Both the position numbers and the translations under genes were made by a program. From NCBI GenBank assembly GCA_026075535.2, contig AP026542.1, positions 806,001-870,000 of the forward strand: a DNA stretch of 64,000 bases, given 5' to 3'. The notes under the pieces were generated by a model, which was given only the letters and a program-made list of their open reading frames with translations, made no database searches and was not told the DNA's origin. The stretch comes from Tricholoma matsutake (lineage: Eukaryota > Basidiomycota > Agaricomycetes > Agaricales > Tricholomataceae). This document shows positions 20,450 through 31,577 of this stretch, in pieces (the stretch's first letter is position 1; each line of letters starts with the position of its first letter).

Positions 20450-21890
20450 TCAGAGGTGGTACCTCTTCTTATATGCCATCAGGATCTCGGGGGCATTCTT
20501 TAGGTTTGATTTGGGTTCCCATGTGTTTTCGGATGTCGGATAGTCAACCCATTTCACGAGGTAATGGCATGTCTTGCCATGCTTCTTGTGTGTGATGATC
20601 ACTTCTACCTTGTATTCATTTTCTCCTTCCACAAGGTTGGGTGGTGGAGTCAGGAAGTTTTGCCCATGAGTGTTGTTCTCATGGTATCGTGTGAGTAAAG
20701 CTGCATGGAATACCAGGTGGATCTTCCATCTCGGTGGCAGTTTCAATCGGTATGTCGTTCTTGACAAGGCATCTTCAATCATGAAGGGCCCTTCTCGTTT
20801 TGGCGCCAATTTTCTTGTTGGGTAGCCAATCTTCAGGTTCTTGGAGTCAAGCCATACTTGCTCTCCAACCTTGAACAGTTTGTATCACCCTTTCATTCGG
20901 GCGGCCATAGCCTGTCTGGCTAGTTCGTGCGCAGCAAGAGCTTCCCTTCTCGCAGAGAGAAGTTCTTGGATTCTCTGTTTGGCAGCTGGCACATTTGTCT
21001 TTTTGTAAGGGGTGGGGATAGCGCATGGTTTGTATCCCATCATCAAGTAAAACGGTGAGTGTTTTACTGTGGAGTGCATTTTCTGGTTGTGCGTGAATTC
21101 TGCCATTGGGAGATAACGCTCCCAATCTTCTGGTTTGTTTGAACAGAACATGCAGAGGTAAACCTCTAGCTCTTGGTTTACTTGTTCCGTTTCTCCGTCG
21201 GTCTGGGGGTGATAGGCGGTGCTCATGGATAGCTTGATTCCGAGCAGTCATCCAAGTTCTTGGAAGAGTTTGGACACAAATCGAGGGTCTCTGTCTGAGA
21301 TGATTCTTCTGGGGAGTCCAAATCTTGTGTATACATGGCGCAGGTAAAGGTCTGTGGCGCCAAGTGCATTGAATGGTCTGCTGGCATTGGATGATATTGG
21401 TGTCAGTGGTGGGGTCGTCAGGTGTGTGTTGATCTTCATTTGCTGGCATTTTGCGCAGCCTTTGATGTACTTCTTTAAGAAGTTGGCCATTCCTGGCCAC
21501 CAGTAGTCCCATCGGATCAGTTCAGTCGTCTGCCATTGTCCAGGGTGCCCTGTTGTGATGCTATCATGGTATTTCCATATGATCGCTTGGTGGAGGGTTT
21601 CATCCTGTGGCACATAGCATCTGTCTTTGAAAAAGAGCAGGCCATCTTCAAATTTCCAGTCCTCCAATGCAGATTTGATTGGGGGGGTTCCATTGTTCTT
21701 CAGGGCTCGTAGAGCATCATTTACGAGGTCATCCTTCATTATTGCTGAGACCAGGGCTCCTTGGAGCTCAGCATCAATCGTTTTCATGAATAGTTCATCA
21801 GTGAGGATGGTCTTGTCCTCGTTCTCAGTGTCTTCTTCAGCTATGTGATCTGCTCTCCTTGATAGGGCATCAGATTGTACCATCTGTGAT
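20450..21890 (-). pseudogene. G3 integrase and chromodomain
   Basis: 21248-21883 has the zinc domain (KYHDSITTGHPGQWQT...CAKCQQMK), then GATDLYLRHVYTRFGLPRRI with ISDRDPRF (second catalytic Asp). 20885-21226 continues STAYHPQTDGETEQVNQELE (catalytic Glu) and HSPFYLMMGYKP. 20450-20809 has the GPFMIEDALSRTTYRLKLPP module and a chromodomain (EVIITHKKHGKTCHYLVKWV, DYPTSENTWEP). Between SSNASRPF and NALGATDLYL about 45 residues present in G2 (the part with SVDFVVELP) are missing, so the first catalytic Asp is deleted. The integrase should be dead. Confidence 0.82.
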
Positions 21891-23370
21891 CCTGGTATGT
21901 GTTGTAGCTTCAGGTTGAACTGTGACAGGTAGATGCTCCATCTAGCCTGTTGTCAATTCAGTTTCTGTGCCTGATGGAAGTATGTCAGGTTCTTGTGATT
22001 GGATAGTACCATCACAAGGAACAGCGTCCCCTGTAGGTAGTGTCTCCATGTTTCCAGTGCTCAGATCACTCCCAGCAGTTCCCTATCATATATCTTGTAA
22101 TTTCTTTCCACTTCATTGAAAGAATGAGAGATATATCCGCATGGGTGCCAGTCTCTGTTGGCGTCCTGTTGTCTGAGTACTGCACCTGTTGCAAATTTCG
22201 AGGCATCAGATTCCACCACAAATGGTTTCGTTGCATCTGGCATCAGCAGTACTGGGGCTTCATTGAACTTCCTTTTTAGCGCATCGAACAACTGCTGGCA
22301 GTCATTTGTCCATTTGAATTTCTGGTTCTTCTTTGTCAAATCGTTCAGCAGTCTGGCCAGATCCGCAAAGTGTCCGATAAATCTTCAATAGAAGTTTCCA
22401 AATCCTAGGAAGGATCTCACATCCTTCACCGTGCTCGCCGTGGGCCAGTCCTTGATCCCAGCTAGCTTCGTGGTGTCCATTGGAAGTTCGTCGGGCCTAA
22501 TGATCATGCCCAAGAAGTCGACTTCTTGCACATTGAACTTGCACTTCTCTATTTTCAGGTAGAGATCACATTGTCATAGTTGTTTGAGGACCCTTTCGGT
22601 CCTTATCCGGTGTTCTTCTTCCATCTTCGAGAAGATCAGGATGTCATCCATATAGATGACAAGCCATCCTTCATCTAGCATGTCTCAGAAGAGATTGTTC
22701 ATCATGGCCTGGAATGTTGCCAGTGAGTTGCACAGCCCAAAGAACATCACCATTGGCTCGAATAGCCCTTGGTTAGTCTTGAATGCTGCCTTCCACTCAT
22801 CTCCTTTCTTTATCCATATGTTATGATATCCCCATCGAATATCAAGTTTCATGAAAAATTTTGCTCCCTTTAGCTTGTCCAAGAGGTCTCCAATCAGTGG
22901 CAGGGGGTAGTTGTTTCAGATTGTCCCTTCGTTCAGATAGCAATAATCTTGGCAAGGTCGTAGAGCATCAGAGTCCTTCTTCGACACAAAGAAGAACAGG
23001 GATGCCATGGGTGATTTTGACAGTCGGATGTATCGTTTTTCCAGGTTTTCATCTAGAAACTCATCGAGTTTCTCTTGTTCTTTTGGTGTCAGCAGGTAGA
23101 CTTTGCAATCCTTTGGTACAAAGCCTTCCTTCAGATTGATCATGTGATCCCACGGCCTTGATTCCAGGAATCGTTCAGATGCGGCCGTCTCGAATACTTG
23201 TCTGTACTTTTGGTATTCTGGTGGCAGCAAGTCGTCCAAGGTTTGTTGGCTAGTCTCCTTTCCCTCCTCTTGTTCGTGTGCTAGTCGTTGAGATGTGGAT
23301 GTCTTTGCTCTGATCCATATGTCTGAGTTGAGTAGGTACCATGGGGAGCCCTTGCCCTTCACAAGCCTGC
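21890..23370 (-). pseudogene. G3 reverse transcriptase and RNase H
   Basis: Reads in one main frame with repeated TGA stops. [56 protein letters not shown] and YMDDILIF (catalytic Asp pair kept). RNase [24 protein letters not shown] and SNHKNLTYF. Each stop falls where G1 has Arg (for example FGNFY-stop-RF, LLGVI-stop-ALE, KLN-stop-QQARW), indicating CGA to TGA. Otherwise complete. Confidence 0.85.
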
Positions 23371-24546
23371 TGATGGTGTTCGTTTTTCGGATGTATTTGT
23401 GTGTCAGCTCTCAATGTTCCTTCATCAGGGGCAGTTCTATGGCTGGTCCAAATAGGCTGATGACTGGTTCGCCTCGCACGTGTGCAATCAATATTGAGTC
23501 ATCCTCAATTACATCTCATTCAGGGGTTGGTTCCATTGCTCGTATTTCCATGCCGGTGTCTGCCAATAGTTCTTCATTGGGTACCTCTTCGATCTTTACC
23601 TGAGGGGGGGTCTCCCTGGGCATAGGTACTTCAGCGTTGATGGTACCGTGATCTGGGGTCCTATAATCATGGGTCGGGGTAGCCATTTGTCAAGGGTTAT
23701 TTGTCCTGTTTCATGGTGCCGTTTTCACATTCCTTTTGCCGGTGCTTCCCTCCCCTGTGGAGGTTAGCAGCTCCTTCATCTTTTGCATGATTTGTTGTGC
23801 CCTGTCGCATTCATTGTTTTTGCCCTTTTCCAGTTGTTTCTTCTTCTGGTTCTCTTGGGTTTTGGTGACAGCACATTGTGCTGCTTCGAGGTTTCTGGTT
23901 TCTTTAGGAGTGGTGCTGCTCCTGGTTTTTGCAACAGCTATCTGGGTGGAATTCAGTTCTTTGGCTTTCCTTTGTTTTTGCCACAGCTAGTCATGCTCAG
24001 GCAAGGTTTCTCTCCTTCTTTTCGGAGAGCCTCTGTCTTATCTTGGCCACAATGCGTCAGATTCGTGCCATCTTGTCATTGGGCACCTCCCTTCTGGCAT
24101 TAATTTTCGGGAGGTTCAAGGTGTTTGGGAGGGCCCATTTGGCTCTTCTTGTCTTTTCCAGGATCCACTGGATTTGAGCCCGTCGTTCTTCATCTTGGAA
24201 CTCAAAGGTTCCCTTCTTCCATACAATGATTGGGTTTATCTCCCTCAGCCATGGCAGGCCCAGGATTACCAATTCCTTGCCTAGTCTGGTGACTAGGTAT
24301 TCTATCAGGTAGCTCCTTCCATTGATGTGGAGTTTCCCTTTCACGCATCTGGTGATTGTTCCCTGCTTGTTCAGGGTTCCATCTATGTTTGTGGCCCAGA
24401 TGGTGCAGCCTAAGGGATATGTTCTGATCCCTTCTCATTCAACAAAGTTCAAGTCGATAAAGACTCCTCCTGCTCCAGAGTCAAGGAGCACGTTCATTGC
24501 GACGTCTTTCCCATTGTCTGACTCAGCTACCCAAATAGACAGGTGC
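23371..24546 (-). pseudogene. G3 aspartic protease and charged spacer
   Basis: Protease motif LLDSGAGGVFIDLNF near 24455-24500, then GKLHINGRSYLIEYLVTRLG and LVILGLPWLREINPI (24190-24340), the usual retropepsin beta-hairpin and ILG-type motif. A Lys/Arg/Glu-rich spacer follows (24057-23380) with stops and shifts, similar to the spacer of G1. The solo LTR enters just upstream of the protease at 24547. Confidence 0.75.
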
Positions 24547-25265
24547 TGTTACGATTTTCTGTTATTGTAACCCACGATGACCAGACGTACGCCGGCAAGG
24601 CCAGGTACTTTAATTTTTCCATTCGACTCGACTCACCTCCGATGGAGGACGCCTTGACGCATGGTGACTCCATGCACCTGAACCCACTCCCATGCATGCT
24701 GCAATACGACAGCCCTTTGACTTGAGGTCCGTAACGTCGGACACTCATGATCAACATGCTGCGCTGCAGCACTCCTTGACATCGGATGCCTCATGCGGGG
24801 CATGAGGCCTATTGTCTCTATTGTTCTTGTCTATATTTACCTGATAAGCATCTCACTTTCCGATTGGATGATAGGTAGTCCTGGAACAGTATATAAGCTG
24901 TAGCTACACTCTGTGTATTCTCCAGCTTGACCTAATTCAACCAACGGTCTTAGACTCAACCAGAACACTCGACAACTAAGGAAGTCCCTTAGTTGTGATA
25001 CACTCGAACTCGACAGCTTAGGAAGCCCCTAGCTGTGATAACCCGAACTTGACAGTTGGAAAGCCTCCAACTGTGATACACAAATGAACAGTCTACTCAG
25101 AAAGCCTCTGAGTACAGATAGCCGTGACTACTTGAGGAAGTACCCAAGTGAAGGCAGGAAGCCCGATACACTAGGAAAGTCTCCTAGTGCAATACTGATA
25201 CAGTTGGAAAGCCTCCAACTGTGACACATGAAGCCAAGGCTGAGTCGAGACCTATAGTCTTAACA
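24547..25265 (+). repeat. Solo LTR of the G1 family in G3
   Basis: 719 bp, TGTTACGATTTT...AGTCTTAACA, flanked by the perfect duplication ggtgc (24542-24546 and 25266-25270). Orientation is opposite to G3. It keeps the TATATAAG box (24890-24897) and the hairpin array (24972-25222). A solo LTR with an intact duplication indicates insertion of a whole element followed by LTR-LTR recombination. Confidence 0.93.
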
Positions 25266-25270
25266 GGTGC

Positions 25271-26250
25271 ATAGATTGTCTATTCATGGTAGCTAAGAGT
25301 ACAGATCCTATGGAGACTTCAGCGGTGACTGACGTCGTATCAGGCCGCTGTTCTAAAAACCCAATTCCTCCATGAGGTTGAGGGCTTGTCCTTTCTCTTC
25401 TTCATCTAGTTCATCCAGCATCGTGTGGATTTTCTGGTAGGTGTCTGCTCCAGTCTTTCTCTGGGTAAAGCAGTTTCTGTAGGGAGGCGGTGCTGACCCT
25501 GTCTGGGTTGGGCTCTTTCTGTCCTTATGGTCGGATGATCGGTGTCCGGGTTGGTGGCAGATGAAACACAGTCCCTTTCGGAGGTGTTCCACGTGTTCTT
25601 GGTTTGTCAGTCAGTTGATGTCAAGAGAGGGCTGTCCTTTCTTTGTCATTTCGTTTGTTTTCTGGTTCTGCCTGGTCTTTCCCAGAATTGCTGTGGCCCA
25701 TTTCCATTGGCCTTCGTATTTTGAAGCTGCCTTTATCCAGCCTTCGAGGGTATTGGGTACTGTCTCCATTGTGTGTACCCTCTTCAGTAATTTGGGGTGC
25801 AGTCCATCCATGAAGTACTCGATCATGGCTGCATCTTCTGTGATTCCTGTCCTGTCTTTCAGGATGCAGAAGTTCACCACATATTCTTCAAGGTTCCCTG
25901 AACCTTGTTTGAGATTCTTGATCTCTGTCTTTGCTGTTCCAGCATTGTCGATCAGTGAGAAGGCTTCTAGGACCTTCTGTCTGAAGTCTGCGTATTCTCC
26001 GAGTCCCTCGGATTGGTGTTGGTTGATAAATGCCTGCGCCCAGGCAGCTGCTGTCCCTCCGTTCATGAAGGACAGTGCAAAGATAATCTTCCTGTCATTC
26101 GTGTCATAGACCTGGTCGTTGATTCACAGGTATAGGTCTATCTCCTGTAGGAACTTGGTGGTCTTGGTCCACTCTCCTGAGAGGTCTGTGGGTGATCAGA
26201 TTTGAATGTCCTTTGCAGACGTCATGGGTGTGGTTGCAGTGGGTGCAGAC
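25271..26250 (-). pseudogene. G3 gag
   Basis: Capsid part 25611-26066 (FALSFMNGGTAAAWAQAF, LKQGSGNLEEYVVNFC, EYFMDGLHPKLLKRV), nucleocapsid part 25353-25592 with the knuckle CFICHQPGHRSSDH, again C-X2-C-X4-H-X4-H. The N-terminal part reaches about 26250 (SAKDIQI, SPTDLSGEWTKTTKFLQEID). Upstream a frame continues to about 26550 with YRYNGRLVHYS, PAQCWF and YLTDEDF, matching the same place in G1. A TGA between the capsid and zinc parts and others upstream inactivate it. Confidence 0.82.
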
Positions 26251-26568
26251 ATCTCATTATAGAGGTCATCATTTTCGTCTGTTAGGAAGCGGGTGGATGT
26301 TTTGGGTGGGGGTGTGTGTGGCTGTTCAAAATCTTCGTCGGTGAGGTAATTTCCTCTTTGTCTGTTGGTTGTTCCATAGAACCAACACTGTGCTGGGGTC
26401 GAGTAATGGACTAGTCTTCCATTATATCGGTACCAAGATGAACCTGGCTGTGGTTCTGCTTCTCTTGGTGGTCAGTCTGGGGTTTGTCTAAACCCGGGTC
26501 ATTGTGCAGTGTTTTGAGACGTATCGCCTACACCTAGGTAGGTGGGCTAGCAGATAGTTTAGATCTTA

Positions 26569-27336
26569 TGTTAAGGGCAAAGCCTCAACCACTCGATCTA
26601 GTCAATGTCTTTCGATGAGGTGCTTCCTCAATGAGTCGTTTGGCACTAGTCTTACTCGGAGCATCCAACGTAAGATAGGTAGTGCACTCTAGCAGGGCTT
26701 CTGTGTAGAGTCGTTCAGGTTCACGCACTAAGGGGCTTCCTTAGTGGTTTTGAGTAAGTTTGTGAGTTGCAAGTTAAGGCTGTAGATTGCCTAGATCTAA
26801 ACTAAGGACATTCCTACTACAAGTCGCAGTACTTATACTAATAGGAAGGTCCTTATTGTCCAATTGGAAAGGTAGATGTGTATCAGGTATGAATAGAAAC
26901 AATAAGTCTCATGCCTTGCATGAGGCGTCTGATGTTACAGAGTGTTGTGGCACAGCCTGTCAGGAAACAATAAGAGATAAGCCTCATGCCTAGCATGAGG
27001 CGTCTGATGTCATGGATCCGATGTCAAGGATCCAATGTCAAGGACATGCTGTGCTGCAGCATGTCAATCATGAGAGTCTGATGTCATGGACCTCATGTCA
27101 AGGGGCTGTCATACCGCAGCATGTGTGGGAATGGGTTCAGGTGCATGGAGTCACCATGCGTCAAGGGTGCCTTCCATGGGAAGGGGATCGAATGCATGCA
27201 GTCGGCATGTGTTGTGCATGTGTCTGGTGTCAAGGACATGCCCTAGGCATGAATCAGGTAGTGCCTCCTGTCTGGAGGGGATCGTCAGGTCGGTCGGGTC
27301 AGTCGGATTCCATGAGTTACAAGGAAAATTGTAACA
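26569..27336 (-). repeat. G3 5' LTR
   Basis: 768 bp, TGTTAAGGGC...TTGTAACA. Matches 18562-19255 apart from an extra segment of about 74 bp around 27015-27090, a partial duplication of the local GATGTCAAGGA/CATGTCAAGG repeat. Many C/T and G/A differences between the LTRs suggest the insertion is not recent. Confidence 0.9.
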
Positions 27337-29030
27337 ACGGCCCCCCCACCTGACCCACCAGTGGCCCATGTGGCAGGTTTCATTGGACTGACTAGTGATC
27401 AGCTTCCTACTGCTGATGATGGATCAGAATATGAGGGTTGGATTGTCACTGAGGATGAGGAAATGACTAGTATTGATTGGGCTCATAATTCTATTTCACC
27501 CATCAATGATGTGCTTTCCATCGAACCTCTCAATCAGCCAAGCTGTTCTCAACTATCCATCAACAATCATCCATTTATCATTGATACTGGGGCATCTGTC
27601 CATATTTCCCCTGACATATCAGACTTTCTCACTCTTCATCTGGTTCAGCCATGTTCCATCAAAGGCATTGGTGGCACATCAATTGTTGCAGATGGAGCTG
27701 GCGACATCAAATTATGGGTTGCTCAAGGTGCATCAATCACATTATGTAACACCCTCTATATTCCTAATGTGGCAGTTCAGCTTATTTCAGTGGGAACACT
27801 GGCTGATGACTCTAATGCTACAGCCCATTTTGACAACTCCCTATGTTGGATCACTGACAAATCCACTGGAGCACTCATTGCTTGGGGATCTCAACTCTCC
27901 AAAAAACTCTACACTCTTGACCTATATTCTGCTGCCGCTGATCATGCATTTACTGTACACAAACCTAGAAACCTAGAAACCTGGCACCATTGTCTTGGTC
28001 ATGCAAATTATCAGTCTCTCTGGGATATGGCCAAAAAGGGTGCACTCACAGGTGTGCCTATTAGCTCTATCCCTAAACCTCCTAAATGCAAATCTTGTGT
28101 TCTTGGTAAACAGACCAGAACTCCCATTCCTAAGATGCGTGAAGAGGGGAGAGGGCATAGGGTGATGAGAAAGCTGGAAAAAGTGTGGGTGGACTTATTG
28201 GGCCCCCACACAGTCAAATCTCAGGATGGGAATTTGTATGATGTGGATATAGTTGATGATTACACATCTTTTCCTTGGTCGATACCTCTGCGAAATAAGG
28301 ATGACTCTTTTCCAGAACTGAAAGCTTGGGAACTTGCTTGGGAAAATGAGACTGGACTAAAAATCGGGACCTACATCACTGATAATGGCGAACTGAAGTC
28401 TCACGAAATGCAGACTTGGTTGAAAATGTGAGGTACAGACCAATAATTTACTGCCCCACATACTTCTGCTCACATTGGTCATGTGGAATGGATGCACCAC
28501 ACTCTCATAGCAAAGGCTTGGACTATGAGGATCTACTCAGGATTGCTGCCATTTCTTTGGGACAAATTTTACTTGACAGCATCTCATTTGCATGCAAAAA
28601 CCACAACACGATTGCTACAGGGCATTACACCTTGGGAATTATGGTATGAGCACAAACCTGATTATTCATACTTGCAGGAGATCGGCTGTCGACTTTTGTC
28701 CTCATTCCTAAGAAGAACAATCCCAAAATCTTTGAGTGGTCAATTGAATGTGTATTGATTGGTTATAACTCCAAATCTAAATCATACCATTGCTACAACA
28801 AGGCTCCTAGGAAGGTCCACAGTTCATATCATGTTAAATTCCTCAAGAGTCATGATGGCCATTCACTGCACATCCCTCCTGCCGAGTCAACATGCATAGA
28901 AATTCAGGACAGTAAATCTACTCATACCTACCTACCTGTGAATGATGAGGAGGATGATCCCTTCCCTGCCCACAACCCCACCATTGAGGCTGACAATAGA
29001 TGCAAGCAAGCACTGACACCCTAGCACCCC
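27337..29030 (+). pseudogene. Copia-1 protease and integrase
   Basis: 27361-28431 is one 356-residue frame: protease DTGASVHISPD, the pre-integrase HHCC zinc domain (WHHCLGHANYQSLWDMA...CKSCVLGKQ), and the integrase core with VWVDLLGP (first Asp) and ITDNGEL (second Asp). Two stops (28429-28445) precede FTAPHTSAHIGHVEWMHHTL, where the family has a Glu in place of Gly-His-Val-Glu context. A frameshift near 28700 leads to 28755-29024 (LIGYNSKSKSYHCYN, HSSYHVKF), the C-terminal domain. The linker to RT (29030-29350) has no clear frame. Confidence 0.85.
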
Positions 29031-29353
29031 CTGTACCCCTGCACCATTCTTCTTGAATACCTGTCCATACTGAGAGGCATGCTGACAGCAGACAGCCACC
29101 ACTAGGACAGCTATGGCCATTCAGGAATCCCGAGAAAGTGCCATACACATCAAAGAAGCATGGCATGCTTGTCGTGCTGCTGTGGTAGCTGCTTGATCAC
29201 TTAGCCCTGATCCAACACCCCCTCCCCACTGATGAAAGTAACCCGCTGATCATCAATCATGATCGGGATGGTGTCATCGAAGACCTAAGTCAATCATTGG
29301 ATAACCTTGATCTAGGTGATCAGGCACATCAACTTTGAGCCCTGATCTCGGAG

Positions 29354-30137
29354 ATGGCAGATTTCAATCCAGAATCTCTTCAATTTGAAGATGAACTGAG
29401 GACATGGGAGGAGGCTAAGAACACTGTTGATGCTGAAAGATGGAGGGAAGGCTATCTGGATGAGTTGAAATCCCTGAAAGACATGGGGAGTTTACAAGCT
29501 AGTTCCACGAGCCGAGGTACCCCAGGGGAAGCACATCTGAAAAGGGAAACCAATCTTCCATATTAAGTGAAATGAAACTGGAAAGCCCATCTGCTGGAAA
29601 GTACATGTCATATTCAAAGGCAATGAACAAATCTATGGTAGAGACTATACTAAAACCACCTCACCCACTTCACGCATGGAATCTTGGCAGATCCTCTTGC
29701 ATATTGCTGCCTCTTTGGGTTGGGATGTGCAACAGATTGACATAAAGATAGCTTTCCTATATGGGTTTCTACCAGATGATGAAGTACAATACATGCAACA
29801 ACCTTTTGACTTCGAAGAACCTGGGAAGGAGGACTGGGTATGGGAACTCCAATGTGGGTTGTATGGTATGAAACAGAGCAGGCAAATATGGAATCAGATG
29901 CTTAATGCACAGATGATTAAATGGGGATTTACTCACCTATCTTGTGAGTCTTGCATATAGTATCGCAGATCAGACTCTGGCATTGTTATTGCAGTGGTTC
30001 ATGTTGATGATTACCTGTCAATTGCTGATTCAAAGGAGGAGAATGAGCAGTTTAAAGACCAGATGCATAAGGTCTGGACTATTTCTGAGCTTGGAACAGC
30101 AAATTTTATTGTAGGGATTGCCATATCTTGGGACCGG
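29354..30137 (+). pseudogene. Copia-1 reverse transcriptase
   Basis: Starts ERWREGYLDELKSLKDMG, a frameshift near 29500, then QIYGRDYTKTTSPTSRMESW, DVQQIDIKIAFLYGFLPDDE, LYGMKQSRQIWNQMLN and the active site AVVHVDDYLSIA (catalytic Asp pair kept), ending ISWDR at the L1 insertion. Includes a TAG at 29958. The continuation is at 31107. Confidence 0.85.
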
Positions 30138-31102
30138 TGATAGGTCCACCATGAGCTCCAAGCTCTGGGAATGCCTCCAAATGCATCGACACATGACCAC
30201 TCACACTATGAACCCCTATGAACCCCACGAAACTGCTCCAAGAATATTTCAAACAACTTCAAACAACTTCAAACAACTTCAAACAACTTTGCAGCACCTC
30301 AAAGGCCTTCAGCCACCATATGCTTATTGCACCGCCCTTCATAGACATGCAGGACACCTTGTATGAGTTAGTGCATCTCATATCAAGCACCACCGGACAT
30401 GAGGAGATGCAACGATGGGATTTTAGGGTGCGATAGTGGTGCATTGACATCTTGATGATATATTGGATCAATAGGACAGGTACCCGCAATAAATCATGAC
30501 TCTATATGTTTCCCTTCTTATCATCTTTCATTTATCTTATGAATTGTGAAGTTCTTTATTGTTTTATATCTTGCCTCATGTATTCCTCATGTTCTATTTC
30601 CTTTTAAGTACCACCTCTCCCAAACATATATAGCCTTGTATTAGCTACTTAGAAAGACAGAATAGATCGTCCTCTCACACCAATCATCTGATTTAAGAGC
30701 CATTCTCTTGAGTCCAAGCATCTTGTCTTAGTCTCAAAGTTCAGTGTTTTATGCTGAACTTCCTCAAACTTCTCATACTAGCTTCTCAAAACTATTGCAT
30801 ATTGCCTATCCCCTCTTGACGCCTTCCTGCATTCTTATAGTCTATCCTCAGCCTTCATCGAAATTGTCCTCACCCTCTATAAGTCTCTCAAACTTCTTTG
30901 AACTTCTCTCGAACACCTTCGCAGCACTTCGAATACTCTCGAACCTCTTTGAACTTCATTGGACACCCTCTAGAGTCATTTTCCTAGCCTTGAGTAGCAG
31001 TGGTGATATTTAGTACCACCTTGCAACCTTCCTCTAACTAGTGTTATACCATTCAAGCCCTTATTGTGGGTTTTGTTTGGGTTTCCTGGTTGAGTATCAT
31101 CA
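30138..31102 (+). mobile_element. L1: LTR-like insertion in Copia-1 RT
   Basis: 965 bp, TGATAGG...TATCATCA, with TGAT/ATCA inverted ends. Flanks ccgg (30134-30137) and ctgg (31103-31106) fit a 4-bp duplication with one C-to-T change; removing it restores the copia frame. It has a (TTCAAACAAC)n microrepeat (30250-30290), a TATATAGCC element (30628-30636), and many TCGAACTTC/CTTTGAAC repeats in its right third. No coding. Probably a long solo LTR of a gypsy-type element. Confidence 0.7.
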
Positions 31103-31577
31103 CTGGGCCCCATGTACCATTGCACTTTCACAGACAGCACTTATTGACAAGATAGTTGAACAATTTGGTCAGAAGGAAGCATACCCAGTCTCCGCGGCTC
31201 TGGAACCTGGTTCCAAACTATGATAGCCTAACCCTTAGCTCATTTCCTCAGAAGATTGTTACAGCTCTCTAAACTCCCATACTGATCACTTGTAGGATGT
31301 CTCCTATACTTGACAATTTCTACTCATCCTGACATTTCACATGCAGTACAACAACTATCACAGTATCTCAACTGTTACTCTTTTGGACATTGGGCTGCCA
31401 CCATCAGGCTGGTGAGATACATCAAGGGGATGAGGGATCTGAAACTCTATCTTGGTGGTGATCTCCCCATAAATCTTCATGCTTTTAGCAACTCTGACTG
31501 GGCTAATTGCCTTGATATGCATTGCAGCATTGGAGGCTATATTTGTTCTCTTGGGTCTGGTGCTGTCTCTTGGACGT

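Larger units (their letters stand above)
18562..27336 (-). mobile_element. G3: full-length Ty3/gypsy chromovirus inside Copia-1 gag-pol
   Basis: Minus-strand element with LTRs 18562-19255 (3') and 26569-27336 (5'), TGTTA...TAACA ends, and target duplication atggc/acggc (18557-18561, 27337-27341; one mismatch). Order: 5' LTR, gag, protease, spacer, RT, RNase H, integrase, chromodomain, ORF3, ORF4, polypurine tract, 3' LTR. A solo LTR of the G1 family is inserted between gag and protease. At 8.8 kb it is long for its type because of ORF3, ORF4 and the solo LTR. Confidence 0.92.

Noticed and set aside
19673..24500. Reassigned genetic code (TGA read as Arg or Trp)
   Set aside because: TGA is also used as the terminal stop of clear genes here, the same sites are CGA in relatives, and matching CpG-type missense changes occur; decay explains it better.
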